Assembly (NCBI RefSeq): GCF_029892045.1
Contig: NZ_CP120368.1
Span: forward strand, 618,001-682,000
Direction: 5' to 3'
DNA: 64,000 nucleotides
Source: Sinorhizobium numidicum
GTDB taxonomy: Bacteria > Pseudomonadota > Alphaproteobacteria > Rhizobiales > Rhizobiaceae
Below are positions 8,338-17,352 of the stretch, one piece after another. Numbering within the stretch: the stretch's first letter is position 1; every line of letters begins with the position of its first letter. The position numbers were made by a program, and so were the translations under genes. The notes below the pieces were generated by a model, which was given only the letters and a program-made list of their open reading frames with translations, had not been told where the DNA came from and did no database searches.

Positions 8338-8604
8338 GTCCGGCGGCGGTTTTTCACAAGCCGCATCAGGCGAGGCGCCTATTGCCATAGCTTGAGGGAG
8401 AGCGCAAGCCGCATTTCCAAGTTTTTGGCCGGACCGAGATCATGAGGATTTCCGCTGAGCCAAGCCAAAGGCATAAAGCTGATCGATTCCAATGCGTTGA
8501 AAGCGGGAAGCGAGGGAAAACCGCACCGATTTTTCCTTTGCCCGTTTAAACAGAAATCGCCGTGCCGCTTTCGAATATCCGTCTTTTGCGCTAAGGCATT
8601 GCGC

Positions 8605-8817
8605 ATGCAAGACGATGACGACAAGCAGCGTGCGCGGGGTCCGGAAAGGGGCGCGGAGCGCAGCAGCAAACAGGCCGAGGCGAGAAAGTCGCGCTTGGCC
8701 AAGAACCTGCGCGACAACCTCCAGCGCCGAAAGCAGCAGATGCGCGCGCGCCGTGCCGGCGCCGCCGACGAGACATCCGGACTGCCTGCCGCAAAAACGG
8801 ACGAATCGGAAGATTAG
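8605..8817 (+). CDS. Small conserved basic protein upstream of murA
   Basis: 70 residues, highly charged (EARKSRLAKNLRDNLQRRKQQ). Short proteins with this KSRLAKNLRDNLxRRK core precede murA in related rhizobia, which I recall as conserved hypothetical proteins. ATG 8605 opens the acidic start MQDDDDK; the upstream part of the frame lacks coding character. There are no membrane segments. It may bind nucleic acid, but nothing in the sequence proves this. Confidence 0.6.
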   Translation: MQDDDDKQRARGPERGAERSSKQAEARKSRLAKNLRDNLQRRKQQMRARRAGAADETSGLPAAKTDESED

Positions 8818-9004
8818 ACAGCGGCGGGGATGGAGGTTGCGAAGCCTCTGTCTACCATTCCCACAGACCGGCAATTTCAAGGCACTTCTAATTTCATGGC
8901 ATCTCCACTAAGAGACGCCCCCTAGCACCACTGAATTTGGCACCACCGAATTTGGCAACATCGTATTTTTTGGAAAGGCGGGCACGGCCCGTTCGAGAGG
9001 TCTC

Positions 9005-10297
9005 ATGGATCGCATCAGGATTGTAGGCGGAAATGAACTTCACGGGGTCATCCCCATTTCCGGCGCGAAGAACGCCGCTTTGCCGCTGATGATCGCGTCG
9101 CTCTTGACCGACGATACGCTGACGCTGGAAAACGTGCCGCATCTCGCCGACGTCGAGCAACTGATCCGCATTCTCGGCAATCATGGCGCCGATATTTCCG
9201 TCAATGGCCGGCGCGAGCGCCAGAGCGAAAGCTATGCCCGCACCATTCATTTTACCAGTCGCAACATCGTCGATACGACGGCGCCCTATGAGCTCGTCTC
9301 CAAAATGCGTGCGAGCTTCTGGGTCATCGGACCCCTGCTTGCCCGCGAAGGCAAGGCGCGCGTGTCGCTGCCGGGCGGCTGCGCCATCGGCACAAGGCCC
9401 GTCGATCTCTTCATCGAAGGGCTGACGGCGCTTGGCGCCAACATCGAAATCGACGGCGGTTACGTCAATGCGACGGCGCCACAAGGCGGGCTCATCGGTG
9501 CGCGCTATCAGTTTCCGAAGGTTTCGGTGGGGGCGACGCATGTGCTGATGATGGCGGCGACGCTGGCCAACGGCACGACGATGCTCGGCAACGCGGCGCG
9601 CGAGCCCGAGGTTGCTGACCTCGCCAAGTGCCTGAACGCCATGGGCGCCAAGATCACCGGGCAGGGCACCAGCACGATCACCATCGAGGGGGTACACTCG
9701 CTTTCGGGCGCGCGCCACCGCGTACTGCCCGACCGCATCGAGACGGGCACCTACGCCATGGCCGTCGCGATGGCCGGCGGCGATGTCATCCTCGAGGATA
9801 CGGACGCTGCCCTTCTCGATACGGCACTCGAAGCGATCCGCCGCGCCGGTGCCGAGATCAGCCAGACGAACAGCGGCATCCGCGTCGTTCGCAACGGTGC
9901 CGGCATCAAGCCGGTCGATATCGTTACCGACCCGTTCCCCGGATTCCCTACCGATCTCCAGGCCCAGTTCATGGGACTGATGACCAAGTCGGAGGGCACC
10001 TCCCACATCACCGAAACGATCTTCGAAAACCGTTTCATGCATGTGCAGGAACTGGCGCGCCTCGGTGCCAAGATCTCGCTCTCCGGCCAGACGGCGAAGA
10101 TCGAGGGCGTCAGCCGACTGAAGGGCGCCCCCGTGATGGCGACCGACCTGCGCGCTTCGGTTTCCCTGGTCATCGCCGGACTTGCGGCCGAGGGCGAAAC
10201 CATGGTCTCGCGTGTCTATCACCTTGATCGCGGCTTCGAGCGGCTCGAAGAGAAACTCACGCGCTGCGGTGCCCATGTGGAACGCGTCAGCGACTGA
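9005..10297 (+). CDS. murA: UDP-N-acetylglucosamine 1-carboxyvinyltransferase
   Basis: 430 residues, full length. MurA transfers enolpyruvate from phosphoenolpyruvate to UDP-GlcNAc, the first committed step of peptidoglycan synthesis in the cytoplasm. The N-terminus has the substrate-binding K-N pair ([11 protein letters not shown], Lys22-Asn23). The active-site loop [11 protein letters not shown] places the catalytic Cys at 126. [11 protein letters not shown] and [11 protein letters not shown] are further family signatures. It is followed by the DUF2948 gene and hisD in the order usual for rhizobia. Normal in every respect, with core-genome base composition. Confidence 0.98.
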   Translation: MDRIRIVGGNELHGVIPISGAKNAALPLMIASLLTDDTLTLENVPHLADVEQLIRILGNHGADISVNGRRERQSESYARTIHFTSRNIVDTTAPYELVSKMRASFWVIGPLLAREGKARVSLPGGCAIGTRPVDLFIEGLTALGANIEIDGGYVNATAPQGGLIGARYQFPKVSVGATHVLMMAATLANGTTMLGNAAREPEVADLAKCLNAMGAKITGQGTSTITIEGVHSLSGARHRVLPDRIETGTYAMAVAMAGGDVILEDTDAALLDTALEAIRRAGAEISQTNSGIRVVRNGAGIKPVDIVTDPFPGFPTDLQAQFMGLMTKSEGTSHITETIFENRFMHVQELARLGAKISLSGQTAKIEGVSRLKGAPVMATDLRASVSLVIAGLAAEGETMVSRVYHLDRGFERLEEKLTRCGAHVERVSD

Positions 10298-10376
10298 TTC
10301 ATCGCCGGTCCGCACCTGATACCGTTGCGGTTTCAGGCGCGACGTCCTATGTCCTTGGCGGTCACAGCGCAATATT

Positions 10377-10847
10377 ATGGCCGCGAAGCAAACAGGGATG
10401 GATCGCATGGATGCTCTGAAACTGCTGGCACTCGACGAGGAAGACCTTGGTGTCGTTTCCGCTCATGTGCAGGACGCAGTCTTCAAGGTGGCCGGCATTC
10501 TCTATGATGCCCGCCACAGGCACTTTTCCCTGGTGATCAATCGCTTCGTCTGGGAAAAGGCGGAAGGCAAGCGCCGCAACTTCGAGCGGCGGCGAGCCGT
10601 GCTCCTGTTCAAATGCGTTACCGCCGTGCGCTCGCTGGGCTTCGACCGCAATGACATGGACGCGGTGCTCGATCTCCTCGCGCTCCGCTTCTCGGTCAAG
10701 GGGGATGGACCGGAGGGAACGATCGAACTCGTGCTCGCCGGCGAGGCATCCATCGCACTCGATGTGGAATGCATCGAGGCGCAGCTTACCGATACCGGCG
10801 GCGCGTGGGAAACCGCGTTCAAGCCGCGCCATCCCGAAGGTGCGTGA
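10377..10847 (+). CDS. DUF2948 family protein
   Basis: 156 residues. Conserved in alphaproteobacteria between murA and hisD, function not established. Typical features are the LALDEEDLGVVSAHVQDAV start, FKVAGILYDARHRHFSLVINRF, and the end EAQLTDTGGAWETAFKPRHP. ATG 10377 is used; ATG 10398 (MDRMDALKLL) is a possible shorter start. It ends 35 bp before the chosen hisD start. A GTG at 10844 overlaps its stop and may allow translational coupling into the hisD frame. Confidence 0.85.
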   Translation: MAAKQTGMDRMDALKLLALDEEDLGVVSAHVQDAVFKVAGILYDARHRHFSLVINRFVWEKAEGKRRNFERRRAVLLFKCVTAVRSLGFDRNDMDAVLDLLALRFSVKGDGPEGTIELVLAGEASIALDVECIEAQLTDTGGAWETAFKPRHPEGA

Positions 10848-10882
10848 GCGCACAACCAGCTATCACCAAAAGGATCGTCCCA

Positions 10883-12187
10883 TTGGCAATCAGGCTGAAC
10901 TATCTCGACAGCAGCTTCGAACGTGAGTTCGCCGCGTTCTTGACAACCAAGCGGGAAGTTTCGGAAGACGTCAACGCCGCCGTACGCGCCATCATCGAAG
11001 ACGTTCGGGCGCGCGGCGACGCAGCGCTCGCCGATTATTCCGCCCGTTTCGATGGCATCGATTTCGGGACGACGGGCATGGCCGTCACCGCCGCGGAAAT
11101 CGATGCGGCGATCCAAGCGGTGGCGCCGGAAGTCCTCGGCGCTCTAAAGGTTGCAGCGACCCGGATCGAAGCCCATCACCGCCGCCAATTGCCGAAGGAC
11201 GACATCTACGAAGACGCGATGGGGGTGGGCCTCGGTTCGCGCTGGACGGCAATCGACGCAGTCGGGCTTTATGTTCCCGGTGGTACGGCAAGCTATCCAA
11301 GCTCGGTTCTGATGAACGCCCTGCCGGCGAAGGTGGCTGGCGTCGCGCGCATCGTCATGGTCGTGCCGGCAAGCGGGGGCGCGATCAATCCCGCCGTGCT
11401 TGCGGCTGCGCGCCTCGCCGGTGTCGAGGAAATCTATCGTGTCGGCGGCGCGCAGGCCATCGCAGCACTTGCTTACGGCACCGGGACGATTGCACCGGTA
11501 GCGAAGATCATCGGCCCAGGCAACGCCTACGTCGCTGCCGCCAAGCGGCAGGTCTTCGGCGTGGTCGGGATCGACATGATTGCCGGCCCATCCGAGGTTT
11601 TGGTGATTGCCGACCGCGACAACGATCCCGATTGGATCTCCGCCGATCTGCTCGCGCAGGCCGAACATGACGCCGGCGCCCAGGCGATCCTGATCACCGA
11701 CGATGCCGCGTTCGGAGAGGCGGTCGAAACGGCGATCGAGCGGCAGCTGAAAACGCTTCCCCGCGCCGAGACGGCGACTGCGAGCTGGCGCGATTTCGGG
11801 GCGGTCATCGTCGTTCCGGATCTGGAGGATGCGGTGCCGCTTGCCAACCGCATCGCGGCGGAACACCTTGAGCTGGCGCTTGCGGATCCGGACATGATGG
11901 TCCCGAAGATCCGCAATGCCGGCGCGATCTTCATCGGCCGCCACACGCCCGAGGTCATCGGCGATTATGTCGGCGGTTCCAACCACGTCTTGCCGACGGC
12001 CAGGTCGGCACGCTTCTCCTCCGGCCTTGGCGTGCTCGACTATATGAAGCGGACCTCGATCCTGCGGCTCGGCCCGGAACAGTTGCGCATGCTTGGCCCC
12101 GCGGCGATCGCATTGGCGCAATCGGAAGGGCTCGAGGCTCATGCTCGCTCCGTCGCTATCCGCCTCAACCTCGGAGGAGAGGGATGA
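10883..12187 (+). CDS. hisD: Histidinol dehydrogenase
   Basis: 434 residues. HisD oxidises L-histidinol to L-histidine in two NAD-dependent, zinc-requiring steps, the end of histidine biosynthesis. Signatures include [50 protein letters not shown] with [12 protein letters not shown], and [18 protein letters not shown] with the metal-binding Gln/His. The start is TTG 10883 with AAAGGA nine bases upstream, giving a family-like N-terminus ([12 protein letters not shown]). The open frame reaches 10769, but the extra part has no family character. It overlaps the next gene by ATGA. Confidence 0.96.
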   Translation: MAIRLNYLDSSFEREFAAFLTTKREVSEDVNAAVRAIIEDVRARGDAALADYSARFDGIDFGTTGMAVTAAEIDAAIQAVAPEVLGALKVAATRIEAHHRRQLPKDDIYEDAMGVGLGSRWTAIDAVGLYVPGGTASYPSSVLMNALPAKVAGVARIVMVVPASGGAINPAVLAAARLAGVEEIYRVGGAQAIAALAYGTGTIAPVAKIIGPGNAYVAAAKRQVFGVVGIDMIAGPSEVLVIADRDNDPDWISADLLAQAEHDAGAQAILITDDAAFGEAVETAIERQLKTLPRAETATASWRDFGAVIVVPDLEDAVPLANRIAAEHLELALADPDMMVPKIRNAGAIFIGRHTPEVIGDYVGGSNHVLPTARSARFSSGLGVLDYMKRTSILRLGPEQLRMLGPAAIALAQSEGLEAHARSVAIRLNLGGEG

Positions 12188-12660
12188 AGGCCGATCGCAA
12201 CCTGCGGCTCTGCGACGTCGTGCTGGACGAGACGATCGGCCGCTCGACGCCGGACGTTGAGCATGAGCGTGCGGTTGCGATCTTCGACCTTCTCGAGGAG
12301 AACCTGTTCGAGCCCGTCGGCCATCCCGGCGGACCTTATCGGCTCAACCTGTCGCTGGTCGACGCAAAGCTCGTCTTCTCGATTTCGACCGACGGAGGCG
12401 CCGACGTCGCCACCCACATTCTGTCGCTGACACCCTTTCGCCGGATAGTGAAGGACTATTTCATGATCTGCGAGAGCTATTATGAGGCGATCCGATCGGC
12501 GACGCCGAGCCAGATCGAGGCGATCGACATGGGGCGCCGCGGAATTCACAACGAGGGCTCGCAAACGCTGATGGATCGGCTGTCCGGCAAGATCAGACTG
12601 GATTTCGACACGGCGCGCCGGCTCTTCACGCTCGTCTGCGTGCTCTACTGGCGCGGCTGA
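12184..12660 (+). CDS. UPF0262 family protein
   Basis: 158 residues, starting on the ATGA overlap with hisD. The whole length matches the rhizobial UPF0262 family ([56 protein letters not shown]). Function unknown; no signal peptide or membrane segment. Position and spacing make it part of the hisD transcript, with the phosphatase gene 11 bp downstream. Confidence 0.9.
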   Translation: MKADRNLRLCDVVLDETIGRSTPDVEHERAVAIFDLLEENLFEPVGHPGGPYRLNLSLVDAKLVFSISTDGGADVATHILSLTPFRRIVKDYFMICESYYEAIRSATPSQIEAIDMGRRGIHNEGSQTLMDRLSGKIRLDFDTARRLFTLVCVLYWRG

Positions 12661-12670
12661 CGGGGACGAC

Positions 12671-13138
12671 ATGATCGGGACCGCCTCGCTGCAATCAAAG
12701 ACGCCCCGCTCGATTCTCTTCATGTGCGGGATGAACGCCATCCGCTCCCCGATGGCCGAGGCGCTCGCCAAGGCGGTATTGCCGAAAGGGACCTATGTCG
12801 CCTCCGCCGGCGTTCGGCACGGCGAGCGCGATCCCTTTGTCGACGTGGTCCTCGATGAGGTAGGCCTGACGATCGGCCGCCATCAGCCGCGCACGCTCGA
12901 GGAGCTAGAAGACGATTACTTCGACATCATCGTAACGCTGGCGCCGGAGGCTCACCACGTGGCGCTTGAGTTGACCCGCTCCATGGCCGTCGATGTCGTT
13001 TATTGGCCGACGCCCGATCCGACGGTCGCGACCGGTACGCGAGAGCAGATCGTCGCGGCCTATCGAGCGGTGCGCGATCATCTGGCGACGCTGATCGCCA
13101 ACCGGCTGGTCGCCGATGGCCGACGCAAGGGCGGCTGA
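12671..13138 (+). CDS. Low-molecular-weight phosphotyrosine phosphatase family protein
   Basis: 155 residues. The phosphate-binding loop C-x5-R is present as CGMNAIRSPMAEAL, the usual form for the alphaproteobacterial branch of this arsenate-reductase/LMW-phosphatase fold. The general acid Asp is likely in YWPTPDPT near residue 117. It probably dephosphorylates protein tyrosine or a small phosphoester, but the substrate is not known. It sits in the conserved hisD-UPF0262-phosphatase-infA order. Confidence 0.9.
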   Translation: MIGTASLQSKTPRSILFMCGMNAIRSPMAEALAKAVLPKGTYVASAGVRHGERDPFVDVVLDEVGLTIGRHQPRTLEELEDDYFDIIVTLAPEAHHVALELTRSMAVDVVYWPTPDPTVATGTREQIVAAYRAVRDHLATLIANRLVADGRRKGG

Positions 13139-13354
13139 CCGGATGAGAGGCTTCCGCCGGTAAAGTGTGTCGCTCGGGCACGTTGAATGCCGCTGCGGTC
13201 CGCTCCTGTTCCGGGCAGCGCGTAGTCAGTCGGCAGAATTCGGAAAAAGCGCAGTCAAGGCGGTTCACAAAGACGTGGCGATTGTGTAGTTTCCGGCAAA
13301 TTTTTCGGGATGCGTGGCGCATCCGCGAATGAACACGAGAAAGAACAATCCCGC

Positions 13355-13573
13355 ATGGCGAAAGAAGAAGTCCTCGAATTTCCGGGCGTGGTCACCGAAT
13401 TGCTCCCCAACGCGACGTTTCGCGTGAAGCTCGAAAATGAGCACGAGATCATCGCTCACACGGCAGGCCGTATGCGCAAGAACCGCATCCGCGTTCTTGC
13501 CGGCGACAAGGTGCTCGTCGAAATGACCCCCTACGACCTGACGAAGGGCCGCATCACCTACCGCTTCAAATAG
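13355..13573 (+). CDS. infA: Translation initiation factor IF-1
   Basis: 72 residues, the standard length. IF-1 binds the 30S A site during initiation. The single OB-fold domain is complete ([52 protein letters not shown]). The open frame begins at 13310, but ATG 13355 (MAKEE) is the family start. The 216 bp before it have no other gene and should contain its promoter. Confidence 0.98.
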   Translation: MAKEEVLEFPGVVTELLPNATFRVKLENEHEIIAHTAGRMRKNRIRVLAGDKVLVEMTPYDLTKGRITYRFK

Positions 13574-13622
13574 GCCCCGGCGACGGCAGGCTGGCCAAAC
13601 CCGGGATTGACGGCTCGCTTTA

Positions 13623-14243
13623 ATGGCAGTGACCCAAAAATTGATACTGGCGTCCGGATCGCCGCGTCGTGTCGAGCTTCTGGCGCAGGCGGGCATCGAG
13701 CCCGCGCGCCTGTTGCCGATGGACCTCGACGAGACGCCGAAGCGTTCGGAGCATCCGCGCTCTCTGGCGCGCCGCCTCTCCGCCGAAAAGGCAAAGGCGG
13801 CATTGGCTGCGATCAAGGGGGAGCCCGGCTGGGACGGGAGCTATATTCTGGCCGCTGACACGGTCGTTTGCGTCGGCCGCCGCATTCTGCCGAAGCCGGA
13901 ACTGGTCAGCGAGGCCTCAAGCGCCTTGCACCTTCTGTCCGGCCGCAGCCATCGCGTCTACACGGGGATTTGCCTGGTCACGCCGGACCGCACGCTTCGC
14001 CAGAAGGTCGTGGACACGAAGGTGCGTTTCAAACGCCTCTCCAGCCTCGATATCGAGAGCTATCTCGCTTCCGGCCAATGGCGCGGCAAGGCGGGAGCCT
14101 ATGGTATTCAGGGGATTGCCGGAAGTTTCGTCATCAAGATCGTCGGATCCTACACGAATGTGGTAGGCTTGCCGCTCTATGAAACGGTCAATCTGCTCAT
14201 CGGTGAGGGATATGACGTGCACAATCGCTGGCTGGAAGGCTGA
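13623..14243 (+). CDS. maf: Maf family nucleoside triphosphate pyrophosphatase
   Basis: 206 residues. Maf proteins hydrolyse non-canonical or modified NTPs to the monophosphate and are linked to septum control. The family start [19 protein letters not shown] is present, as are the catalytic-region AADTVV and the [12 protein letters not shown] motif near the C-terminus. It lies between infA and yacG as in many rhizobia and ends 6 bp before the yacG start, so the two are probably co-transcribed. Confidence 0.96.
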   Translation: MAVTQKLILASGSPRRVELLAQAGIEPARLLPMDLDETPKRSEHPRSLARRLSAEKAKAALAAIKGEPGWDGSYILAADTVVCVGRRILPKPELVSEASSALHLLSGRSHRVYTGICLVTPDRTLRQKVVDTKVRFKRLSSLDIESYLASGQWRGKAGAYGIQGIAGSFVIKIVGSYTNVVGLPLYETVNLLIGEGYDVHNRWLEG

Positions 14244-14249
14244 AGGAAA

Positions 14250-14462
14250 GTGAGCGGCGAAGACAAGAAAAGCCGTTCGAATGTCGAGCCTCTGCGCCCG
14301 ACGCGCCCCTGCCCGGAATGCGGTCGCCCGTCGGTGCGCGAGCATTATCCGTTCTGCTCCGTGCGCTGCCGCAACGTCGACCTCAACCGCTGGCTTTCCG
14401 GCTCCTATGCGATCCCTGTCGCCGACGACGAGTCGCAAGCAGACGATGACGACGATCGTTAG
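14250..14462 (+). CDS. yacG: YacG-type zinc-binding protein (DNA gyrase inhibitor family)
   Basis: 70 residues, start GTG 14250. YacG proteins carry a four-Cys zinc site and are described as binding and inhibiting gyrase GyrB in E. coli. Here the zinc ligands are CPECGRPS and [15 protein letters not shown]. The C-terminus is acidic ([12 protein letters not shown]). It lies 6 bp after maf. Confidence 0.94.
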   Translation: MSGEDKKSRSNVEPLRPTRPCPECGRPSVREHYPFCSVRCRNVDLNRWLSGSYAIPVADDESQADDDDDR

Positions 14463-14671
14463 AGGATCCCGAGTTCGTTCGATCGAAGGACGAGGGCGAA
14501 AGCGCTGAGCAGCCTGCGCTTCACCCCTCGGCTTGCATCTGCGAGGATAAACCGACCTCGTCTCCGACCCGCGGCCTCCGTGATCGTCCAGGCGATCCTG
14601 CTGAATCCGTTTGCTTTTCGGGGCTTTTCCGCCGCCAGCTAAATTCCTTCGAAAAAGAGTCATTTTGGTGC

Positions 14672-14699
14672 TGGACACCGCCGAGCAAGATGTTATAAC
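14672..14699 (+). promoter_or_regulatory. Likely sigma-70-type promoter of tRNA-Phe
   Basis: TGGACA (14672-14677) and TATAAC (14694-14699) with a 16-bp spacer form a good -35/-10 pair about 70 bp upstream of the tRNA. The surrounding 308-bp gap (14463-14770) holds no gene. Confidence 0.6.
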
Positions 14700-14770
14700 C
14701 CCGCTCGCTTCCGGGGCGAACCAAGCGCCCCGACGATTTCTCAGAGAAATCGTTGCTCTCAAAAGCAGAT

Positions 14771-14846
14771 GCCCGGATAGCTCAGTTGGTAGAGCAGCGG
14801 ATTGAAAATCCGCGTGTCGGTGGTTCAAATCCGCCTCCGGGCACCA
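14771..14846 (+). tRNA. tRNA-Phe (anticodon GAA), integration site of the 14.9 kb element
   Basis: 76 nt including encoded CCA. Acceptor GCCCGGA pairs with TCCGGGC, the D arm is GCTCAGTTGGTAGAGC, the anticodon loop is TTGAAAA (anticodon GAA), and the T arm contains GTTCAAATC. The part from 14798 to its end, plus two more bases, is repeated exactly at 29690-29740. The tRNA stays intact because the element supplied an identical 3' part. Confidence 0.97.
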
Positions 14847-14848
14847 TT
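14798..14848. repeat. Left attachment repeat (attL) in tRNA-Phe
   Basis: 51 bp identical to 29690-29740. It runs from the 5' arm of the anticodon stem through the T arm, acceptor and CCA, plus TT beyond. The flanks diverge at both ends (base before C14798 and base after T14848), which fixes the repeat length. Confidence 0.93.
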
Positions 14849-14865
14849 TTTCTCTCAATAAAATC

Positions 14866-14899
14866 AGCGGCTTATCGCAAGATGGGCCGCTTTTGTTTT
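14866..14899 (+). terminator. Rho-independent terminator after tRNA-Phe
   Basis: AGCGGC (14866-14871) pairs with GCCGCT (14886-14891), followed by TTTGTTTT. It lies 20 bp beyond the tRNA, now inside the element. Confidence 0.65.
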
Positions 14900-15164
14900 G
14901 ATATTTTATGTTGCATGCCGCTTTCAGAAATTCCCGCGCATTTCCAATGGGTTCCTAAAAATGCCCGCCAACCCTTGCGACACGAACTGCGACATGAAAT
15001 GCGCCACAAATCCTGTTTTGTTCCGGCACCTTAAAGCGCGCCTAGAATGGCTGCCTGGCCTCGCAAATTTCATCAATTTCACGCGCAGCATTCAAGGCAA
15101 GGTGGCGTCATAGTCGCGTCGTGCGCTATCCAGTGCGAGGAAGAGGCACTTCGGAGGACATGGG

Positions 15165-15476
15165 ATGACGAAGCGGACGCGGCACCCGACCCAAAAGGAA
15201 TTCACGCCCGGCCATGGGAGCATCAAAGGGGGTCGGGACGAGGTTTCCGATAGCCCCGCCGCCAATCACGAGCAGATTGCAAAAGCTCGCCGTATGGACG
15301 AAACATGCCCTGAGTTAGCGGATTTCATACGGGCGCTCGCTCGTTACGCTGCGCGGCGCGACCATAACGAGCTCTTGGGATCAGAGCCAGCGGGCAGACA
15401 GGAAAAAGACGGTGCCCCAGAGAAACGGGGCCGTATGCGCGCGGTGCTTAGGCGCCCGCAATCGTCGGGCGAGTGA
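15165..15476 (+). CDS. Orphan BrnA-like small protein (N-terminal motif only)
   Basis: 103 residues. The segment QKEFTPGHGSIKGGRDEVSD followed by SPAANHEQIAKARRMDETCP resembles the N-terminal region of BrnA-type antitoxins (D-W-x-E-V-x-D-x-P-E, then A-R-P and LP). The C-terminal ribbon-helix-helix part of BrnA is absent, and the end is a basic low-complexity tail. A second copy of the same motif lies at 16361-16561 on the opposite strand. No BrnT-like toxin is nearby. Start ATG 15165 is preceded by GGGATG only. It may be a decayed antitoxin or an independent small family. Confidence 0.5.
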   Translation: MTKRTRHPTQKEFTPGHGSIKGGRDEVSDSPAANHEQIAKARRMDETCPELADFIRALARYAARRDHNELLGSEPAGRQEKDGAPEKRGRMRAVLRRPQSSGE

Positions 15477-15481
15477 AAATG

Positions 15482-15516
15482 AAAAGCCGCTTGCCCGGCA
15501 CAGCAAACGGCTTTTT
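15482..15516. terminator. Bidirectional rho-independent terminator
   Basis: AAAAGCCG (15482-15489) and CGGCTTTT (15508-15515) form a perfect 8-bp stem with A and T tracts on both sides. It lies between the rightward gene ending at 15476 and the leftward gene remnant ending at 15532, so it can serve both. Confidence 0.8.
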
Positions 15517-15531
15517 CATCAGTCGGCGTGA

Positions 15532-16001
15532 TCAGTCGCGAAGCAGCGGGCGCGATGCAACAACTGCTCGTACCGCCTCAAATGCGGAGTTGCTCACATC
15601 GTCGGACAGGCCTGCATCGGCGATCCCCTCGAACACCAAACCCGATCGGGCCAGGGAGCCATGCCAATCTCCGGGAGCCACTTCCATGCTCATAGCGTGG
15701 TCGAGGATTTCCACCATCTTTACGTTGATCGCGTCAAGCAGGAGCTCAATCTGCTCGCCGCCCCCGTTCAGGGCTTTGTCGCCGATGCAGGCAGGCGAAT
15801 TCAGCGTAGCGCGGAGGGCCTCTCGCGCGGCACGGAAAGCGGTCCAAACCGTCTTTGCCTCGTCGGCGAAAGGAGGGAGAAATCAAGGCCACTGATCATA
15901 GCGAAGCCTTCGGTGGTTTGATAATCGGCGGCTAGCGGCCGATACGCAGGTAAGGCATTGATGTCTTCCAGGGGAGCTTTTGGATCAACGTGGGCATTCA
16001 T
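15532..16001 (-). pseudogene. Decayed hypothetical gene with two frameshifts
   Basis: Minus-strand reading starts at 16001 with NAHVDPKAPLEDINALPAYR and continues to DFS near 15870. It then must change frame to read PPFADEAKTVWTAFRAAREA and LRATLNSP, and change again near 15795 to read CIGDKALNGGGEQIELLLDA, INVKMVEILDHAM and on to SNSAFEAVRAVVASRPLLRD. Each piece ends soon after the switch point if read straight on. Together they make one helical protein of about 155 residues. Two single-base losses explain it. I do not recognise the family. Confidence 0.55.
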
Positions 16002-16084
16002 GAAATAGTCATCCTCTCTGTTTCAACACCTGGGGTCGTCGGCTAAGCCGAAGTGATCAGGTATGTTTACGCTAGGAATAACCT

Positions 16085-16291
16085 ATGAATAATGCAACCG
16101 AGAGCGTTAGAAAAAACCTTGGAGGACGACCAAGGGTGGATAGCGAACAACTGAATGTCCGCCTGCATCGTGCCGAGATCGACGCGATCGATGCATATGC
16201 GGCAACCCAAGACGACACACCGAGCCGCACGAAAGCGGTGCGGAGTATCATTCGAGCATGGCTTATTGATCACGGCTATTTGCCGAAGTAG
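16085..16291 (+). CDS. Small ribbon-helix-helix type DNA-binding protein
   Basis: 68 residues. After a short basic N-terminus with GGRPRVDSEQLNVRLHRAEI, the pattern beta strand (LNVRLHRAEID), helix (AIDAYAATQ), turn, and helix (SRTKAVRSIIRAWLIDHGYL) is the CopG/MetJ-like fold. These proteins are usually repressors or antitoxins binding DNA as dimers. No toxin gene is adjacent in the same direction. The C-terminal SIIRAWLIDHGYLP is close to the end of the 35258-35446 protein. Confidence 0.7.
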   Translation: MNNATESVRKNLGGRPRVDSEQLNVRLHRAEIDAIDAYAATQDDTPSRTKAVRSIIRAWLIDHGYLPK

Positions 16292-16360
16292 CGCAAGCGC
16301 CCTGGCAGGTTTTTCTAAAACGAGATCATCGACCAGCGCGATAGTCGGTCGGTTGTTCTT

Positions 16361-16561
16361 TCATTTGGCGCCCTCGTCCTGCTTGCCGCCGCGCGCCCGC
16401 TTGATGCTTGCGGCAAGATCGGGGAAGACCTCGGCAAAGGGGCGAGCCTGCGCAAGCTGCTCGGGGGTCGCCTCGGGGCTGTCGGACACTTCGTCCCAAT
16501 CGGCTTTGGTATAGCCTCGGCCGGGGACGAATTCCTTTTGAATGGGGTGCTTCTTCGCCAT
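16361..16561 (-). CDS. Second orphan BrnA-like small protein
   Basis: 66 residues, start ATG 16561. It reads AKKHPIQKEFVPGRGYTKAD, then WDEVSDSPEATPEQLAQARP and FAEVFPDLAASIKRAR. This is the N-terminal pattern of BrnA antitoxins (W-D-E-V-S-D-x-P, A-R-P-F, P-x-L) without the C-terminal DNA-binding region. It is a clear paralogue of the product of 15165-15476, better conserved and less extended. It may be a free-standing regulator or the remains of toxin-antitoxin genes. Confidence 0.6.
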   Translation of the reverse strand: MAKKHPIQKEFVPGRGYTKADWDEVSDSPEATPEQLAQARPFAEVFPDLAASIKRARGGKQDEGAK

Positions 16562-16954
16562 AGGAAGGCTTTCCTTTCTGCCGCGCTTGCGCGGCGCATG
16601 CCGATTACCGAAATCCCCTCGCTTCCGAGGCGGGCCAAGACAACCGCGATGGTTCCGTCTTCCCCTTTGCGCGCAGCGCAGCCGCCTCTTCCTGCTGCCG
16701 GGCGACAGCCTCGGGATCGATCTCGTCGCCGCTGCCCTATGCCCGGCGCTTCTATGCGAATGAGGGGCGGTATGCGCAGTCAAGATATGCTCCGTTTGCT
16801 GAAATTGCTACGCAACCGACAATAGCGCGTATTTCTTCCATGCAATTTACAAGGTGCAGGATTTCCGGTTGGAAATTTTCCAACGCAGGAAAACCTATGG
16901 TTTAAATTAATTACAGATCGAGTACATAAGGGCTATCGGCTGATTGGGGTTGGC
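16562..16954. other. Gene-free stretch with a palindrome upstream of the beta/sce7726 cassette
   Basis: About 390 bases without a credible gene. The last 110 bases are A/T-richer than their surroundings and contain the TTGGAAA-T-TTTCCAA palindrome described separately, so the promoter of the 16955 gene is likely here. Confidence 0.45.
16869..16883. promoter_or_regulatory. 15-bp palindrome, possible operator
   Basis: TTGGAAA (16869-16875), one central T, TTTCCAA (16877-16883). It is perfect, and lies 72 bp upstream of the membrane-protein gene that opens the beta/sce7726 cassette. The size and symmetry fit a dimeric repressor site; the RHH protein at 16085 is one possible binder. Confidence 0.45.
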
Positions 16955-17350
16955 ATGGGGAAATCTATTGATGAAGATTGGGTCAAGAATGGCCTGTTGG
17001 TTTTCGGTGCGCTGGGTACGCTTGTTGGTATCGGAGGCTGGCTCACCCAAGACCTAACCCTCCTGCTAGCGTTCGTGGCCGGAGCTGGCTGGACACTCGC
17101 GGTCCCGCTGCTGGTGATTGTCGGACGCAATTCCCGGGAACTTTCCGATCTGCGAAGGGAGATAGCCACTACGCGCGAAGCGAGCGAAGCAGAGGCGCGT
17201 GACCTTCGGCAGCAGATATCAGAATGGCGCACCATCGCGACGCAGGACAGCGAAAGCCTCAATCGGTTTGTTAGCCGGGCGGTCGAGATGCCGATTGTCC
17301 ACCCGCGCAGGGCGGGCGTGCTTGCAGTCGATCCGGAAGGAGAAGAGTAG
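16955..17350 (+). CDS. Small membrane protein with coiled coil, first gene of cassette
   Basis: 131 residues. Two adjacent hydrophobic helices (GLLVFGALGTLVGIGGWL and LLLAFVAGAGWTLAVPLLVI, about 13-58) form a hairpin. A long charged helix likely to be a coiled coil follows (SRELSDLRREIATTREASEA, then ARDLRQQISEW). The last 30 residues are soluble. It ends 2 bp before the beta-family gene, so the two are co-transcribed. A membrane hairpin plus coiled coil next to a putative defence pair could be a membrane effector or sensor; this is inference. Confidence 0.7.
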   Translation: MGKSIDEDWVKNGLLVFGALGTLVGIGGWLTQDLTLLLAFVAGAGWTLAVPLLVIVGRNSRELSDLRREIATTREASEAEARDLRQQISEWRTIATQDSESLNRFVSRAVEMPIVHPRRAGVLAVDPEGEE

Positions 17351-17352
17351 GA

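Noticed and set aside
8894..10408. 504-residue frame on the minus strand
   Set aside because: Lies opposite murA, which is complete and conserved; a shadow typical of high G+C DNA.
14753..15034. 93-residue frame over tRNA-Phe
   Set aside because: Its coding part is the tRNA itself and the terminator.
15473..15895. 140-residue plus-strand frame
   Set aside because: Ser/Arg/Ala-rich shadow of the minus-strand gene remnant at 15532-16001.
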